Below, piece by piece: positions 62,438 to 64,000 of a stretch of DNA of 64,000 nucleotides. This DNA comes from an uncultured Myxococcales bacterium (lineage in GTDB: Bacteria; Myxococcota_A; UBA9042). The DNA is taken from NCBI GenBank assembly GCA_903955385.1, contig CAJBNH010000122.1, forward strand, positions 51,637 to 115,636, read 5' to 3'. The stretch's first letter is position 1, and the number at the start of each line of letters is the position of its first letter. The translations under genes were made by a program, and so were the position numbers. Below the pieces are notes generated by a model. That model was not told where the DNA came from. It did no database searches and was given only the letters and a program-made list of their open reading frames with translations.

Positions 62438-64000
62438 CTACTCGCCCGGCTCCTTGATGAAAGCCAGTTCCTTGAGGTCCAAGCCCGCCGGATAGCCGTA
62501 CGACACGTACTGGTCGAACCCGTACACGTCGACCGCCACCAGTCGCTTCTCGCCGTCGACCGGCAGCGACCGCACCGTGTGGGTGCCCGCGCTGACGTAC
62601 TGCCTGGTCATCTTGTACTTCTTGGCCGGGGTGCCGTCGGTCGAGGGCAGCACCGGGATCATCTCGAACACGTCGGGCGCCAGCGGCTGGCCGTCGAAGA
62701 CCACCTGAGCGTCGATCGGCGCGGCGATCGAGATGTAGTTGCTGGCGTACTTGTCGGGCGTCAGAAACACGAAGTCCTCGCGCCACTGGTCGGTGGGAAT
62801 CGCGAGCAGGAATGCGGGGTCGCCGGTTCCCGCGTCCCCTTGCTGGGCGCCCGAAGTGTTCGGCTCTGGGGCGTCCTGGCTGGCCATGAAGTGACCGAGC
62901 ATCACCGGCGCCGGCGAACCGTCCTTGTGGCGCGCGACCAACTCAAAGCTGCCCAAGGTCTCGAATTCGTACGACTCCCCCTGATCCAGCACGGGCACCT
63001 TGACCGGCTTGCCCTTGGCGTCCAGCGTGCCGGGCGACACGTCGACCAGCGTGCCGTCGGTGGCGGCGAGGATGCGCCAAGCGTCCAACTCTTGTCCGCG
63101 CGGCTGCAGCTTGACCCCGACGTAGCGCCAACCCCATGTCTTCACGGGGAACATCTGCATCTCCAGATGGTCCGCGCAGCAGGTGATGAAGGCTGAGCAG
63201 TGGTCGTTGCGGTTGCACGCCGTCTTGCCGTCCCACTCGCACACGCCGCACTTCTCTCCCTTGGCGATCTGTTGGGGAGTGCAGGCGCCCGTCAGGCAGT
63301 GGTTGGTGTTCGGCACGTTGGCGGCCTCGCTACCGGCGAAGACGGCGACGCGCTTGTCCGCGAGCACCACCGTGCCGGTCAGGTCGCTGCCGACCTCGTC
63401 GGTCTCGAGGTTCAGCACGTCCCACTGGTCCAGCACGAACTGCGCAGAGCAGGTGGCGCCGACGTCGTCGGGCTTGCAGTTGTACGCCTTGATCATGCCG
63501 TCCTGACTGCCCAGCGTCCGCCCCGTCGACTTCGAGAACGTGACCGACACGTTGGTCTTGCCGCCCTGCGTGCCCACCACCGTCACGAAACCGCGCAGGA
63601 TCGAGAACGACTGCTCGCGGGACATGGCGATGTAGTACTTGCCCAGAAGCTCGTCAGGCAGCAGCAGGGAAGCGTCGTTCGAGTAGACGTTGACGTTCTC
63701 GAGCGGGTTGAACTGGTAGGCGGCGATCGGTGCCGACGAGGTCACCCGGTAGGCCAGCTTCTCTTGAATCGTCGCATTGATGTTGCGCGCAGGCAGGTTG
63801 AAGACGCGCAACTCGCCCGGCATCAGCGGCGAAAAGTCCATCGGCTCGCCCTGACTGTCATACAGCACCTTCTCGACCGCTCCGCCTTCGAATTGCTCGA
63901 TGGTGATCGTGGTCGACAGCTTGTCCGAAGCGTTGGACACGACGACGGCGTACTGCGCGCCCGCCGCGTCGTAGTAGCTGCGGCTGCCGCCCGGCACGAA
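62438..64000 (-). CDS. IgGFc-binding-like surface protein, 5' end outside window
   Basis: At least 519 residues are visible; the start lies beyond the window end. The sequence matches the IgGFc-binding N-terminal domain type: NASDKLSTTITIEQFEG, LPARNINATIQEKLAYRVTS, PIAAYQFNPLENVNVYSNDASLLLPDELLG, TVVGTQGGKTNVSVTF. A Cys-rich insert lies in the middle (NHCLTGACTPQQ, CGVCEWDGKTACNRNDHCS, CCADHLEM). This domain is common in surface proteins and mucin-like factors. It ends 31 bases before the IPT/TIG gene and is the likely lead gene, or an inner gene, of the surface lipoprotein operon. An internal Met at the window edge is probably not the start. Confidence 0.75.
   Translation of the reverse strand, partial: FVPGGSRSYYDAAGAQYAVVVSNASDKLSTTITIEQFEGGAVEKVLYDSQGEPMDFSPLMPGELRVFNLPARNINATIQEKLAYRVTSSAPIAAYQFNPLENVNVYSNDASLLLPDELLGKYYIAMSREQSFSILRGFVTVVGTQGGKTNVSVTFSKSTGRTLGSQDGMIKAYNCKPDDVGATCSAQFVLDQWDVLNLETDEVGSDLTGTVVLADKRVAVFAGSEAANVPNTNHCLTGACTPQQIAKGEKCGVCEWDGKTACNRNDHCSAFITCCADHLEMQMFPVKTWGWRYVGVKLQPRGQELDAWRILAATDGTLVDVSPGTLDAKGKPVKVPVLDQGESYEFETLGSFELVARHKDGSPAPVMLGHFMASQDAPEPNTSGAQQGDAGTGDPAFLLAIPTDQWREDFVFLTPDKYASNYISIAAPIDAQVVFDGQPLAPDVFEMIPVLPSTDGTPAKKYKMTRQYVSAGTHTVRSLPVDGEKRLVAVDVYGFDQYVSYGYPAGLDLKELAFIKEPGE

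Overview
This is a 64 kb stretch of very GC-rich, gene-dense bacterial chromosome. Its gene content points to a Gram-negative predator-like or 'deltaproteobacterial' lineage, most probably Myxococcota. The pointers are an eukaryote-type Ser/Thr kinase with a PEGA tail, MopE-type calcium/metal repeats, a Cys-rich repeat lipoprotein, many outer-surface lipoproteins with acidic tethers, and GTG/TTG starts. The lineage is inferred from these styles of gene, not from a marker gene. I saw no rRNA, tRNA, CRISPR array, insertion sequence or phage gene.

Region by region. 0-5 kb: a secreted Ala/Pro-rich protein and a lipoprotein trypsin-like protease, divergent from an LtaS-like membrane transferase that carries a MopE metal-binding segment. 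4.8-10.7 kb: alpha/beta hydrolase, D-aminoacyl-tRNA deacylase, a probable inactive M20-like protein coupled to an FAD dehydrogenase, and an HD-domain protein resembling a CCA-adding enzyme. 10.7-14 kb: a 102-aa peptide ending in fifteen Ser-His-Gly repeats, a small sigma-70 factor and an L,D-transpeptidase. 14-18.4 kb: a small protein translationally coupled to a Ser/Thr kinase, then two membrane proteins. 18.4-27 kb: a strong-looking promoter and a 0.75-kb leader before an RNase E/G gene, an NtrC-family regulator, and two proteins of unknown function. 27-31.2 kb: asparagine synthetase, glycosyltransferase 2, TlyA methyltransferase and XseB. 31.4-39 kb: housekeeping genes (RNase D, pyruvate kinase, peptidase T, then queE-coaX-birA-nadC). 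39-51.4 kb: the Cys-rich lipoprotein, the PBP1C / alpha-2-macroglobulin pair and PriA.

51.4-64 kb is the most distinctive part. Five minus-strand genes, in at least one tightly coupled run, encode very large exported proteins: an IgGFc-binding-like protein (cut by the window edge), a six-IPT/TIG plus propeller lipoprotein, two further beta-propeller lipoproteins (one interrupted by a Cys-rich and a MAM-like module) and an Ig-like lipoprotein. After the lipidated Cys they share an Asp/Thr/Val/Ala-rich tether that also appears in the distant Cys-rich lipoprotein at 39-40.3 kb. I read this as a co-expressed surface adhesin/recognition layer. The other candidate for new biology is the Ser-His-Gly repeat peptide at 10.8-11.1 kb, which looks like a modified-peptide precursor or a metal-binding peptide.
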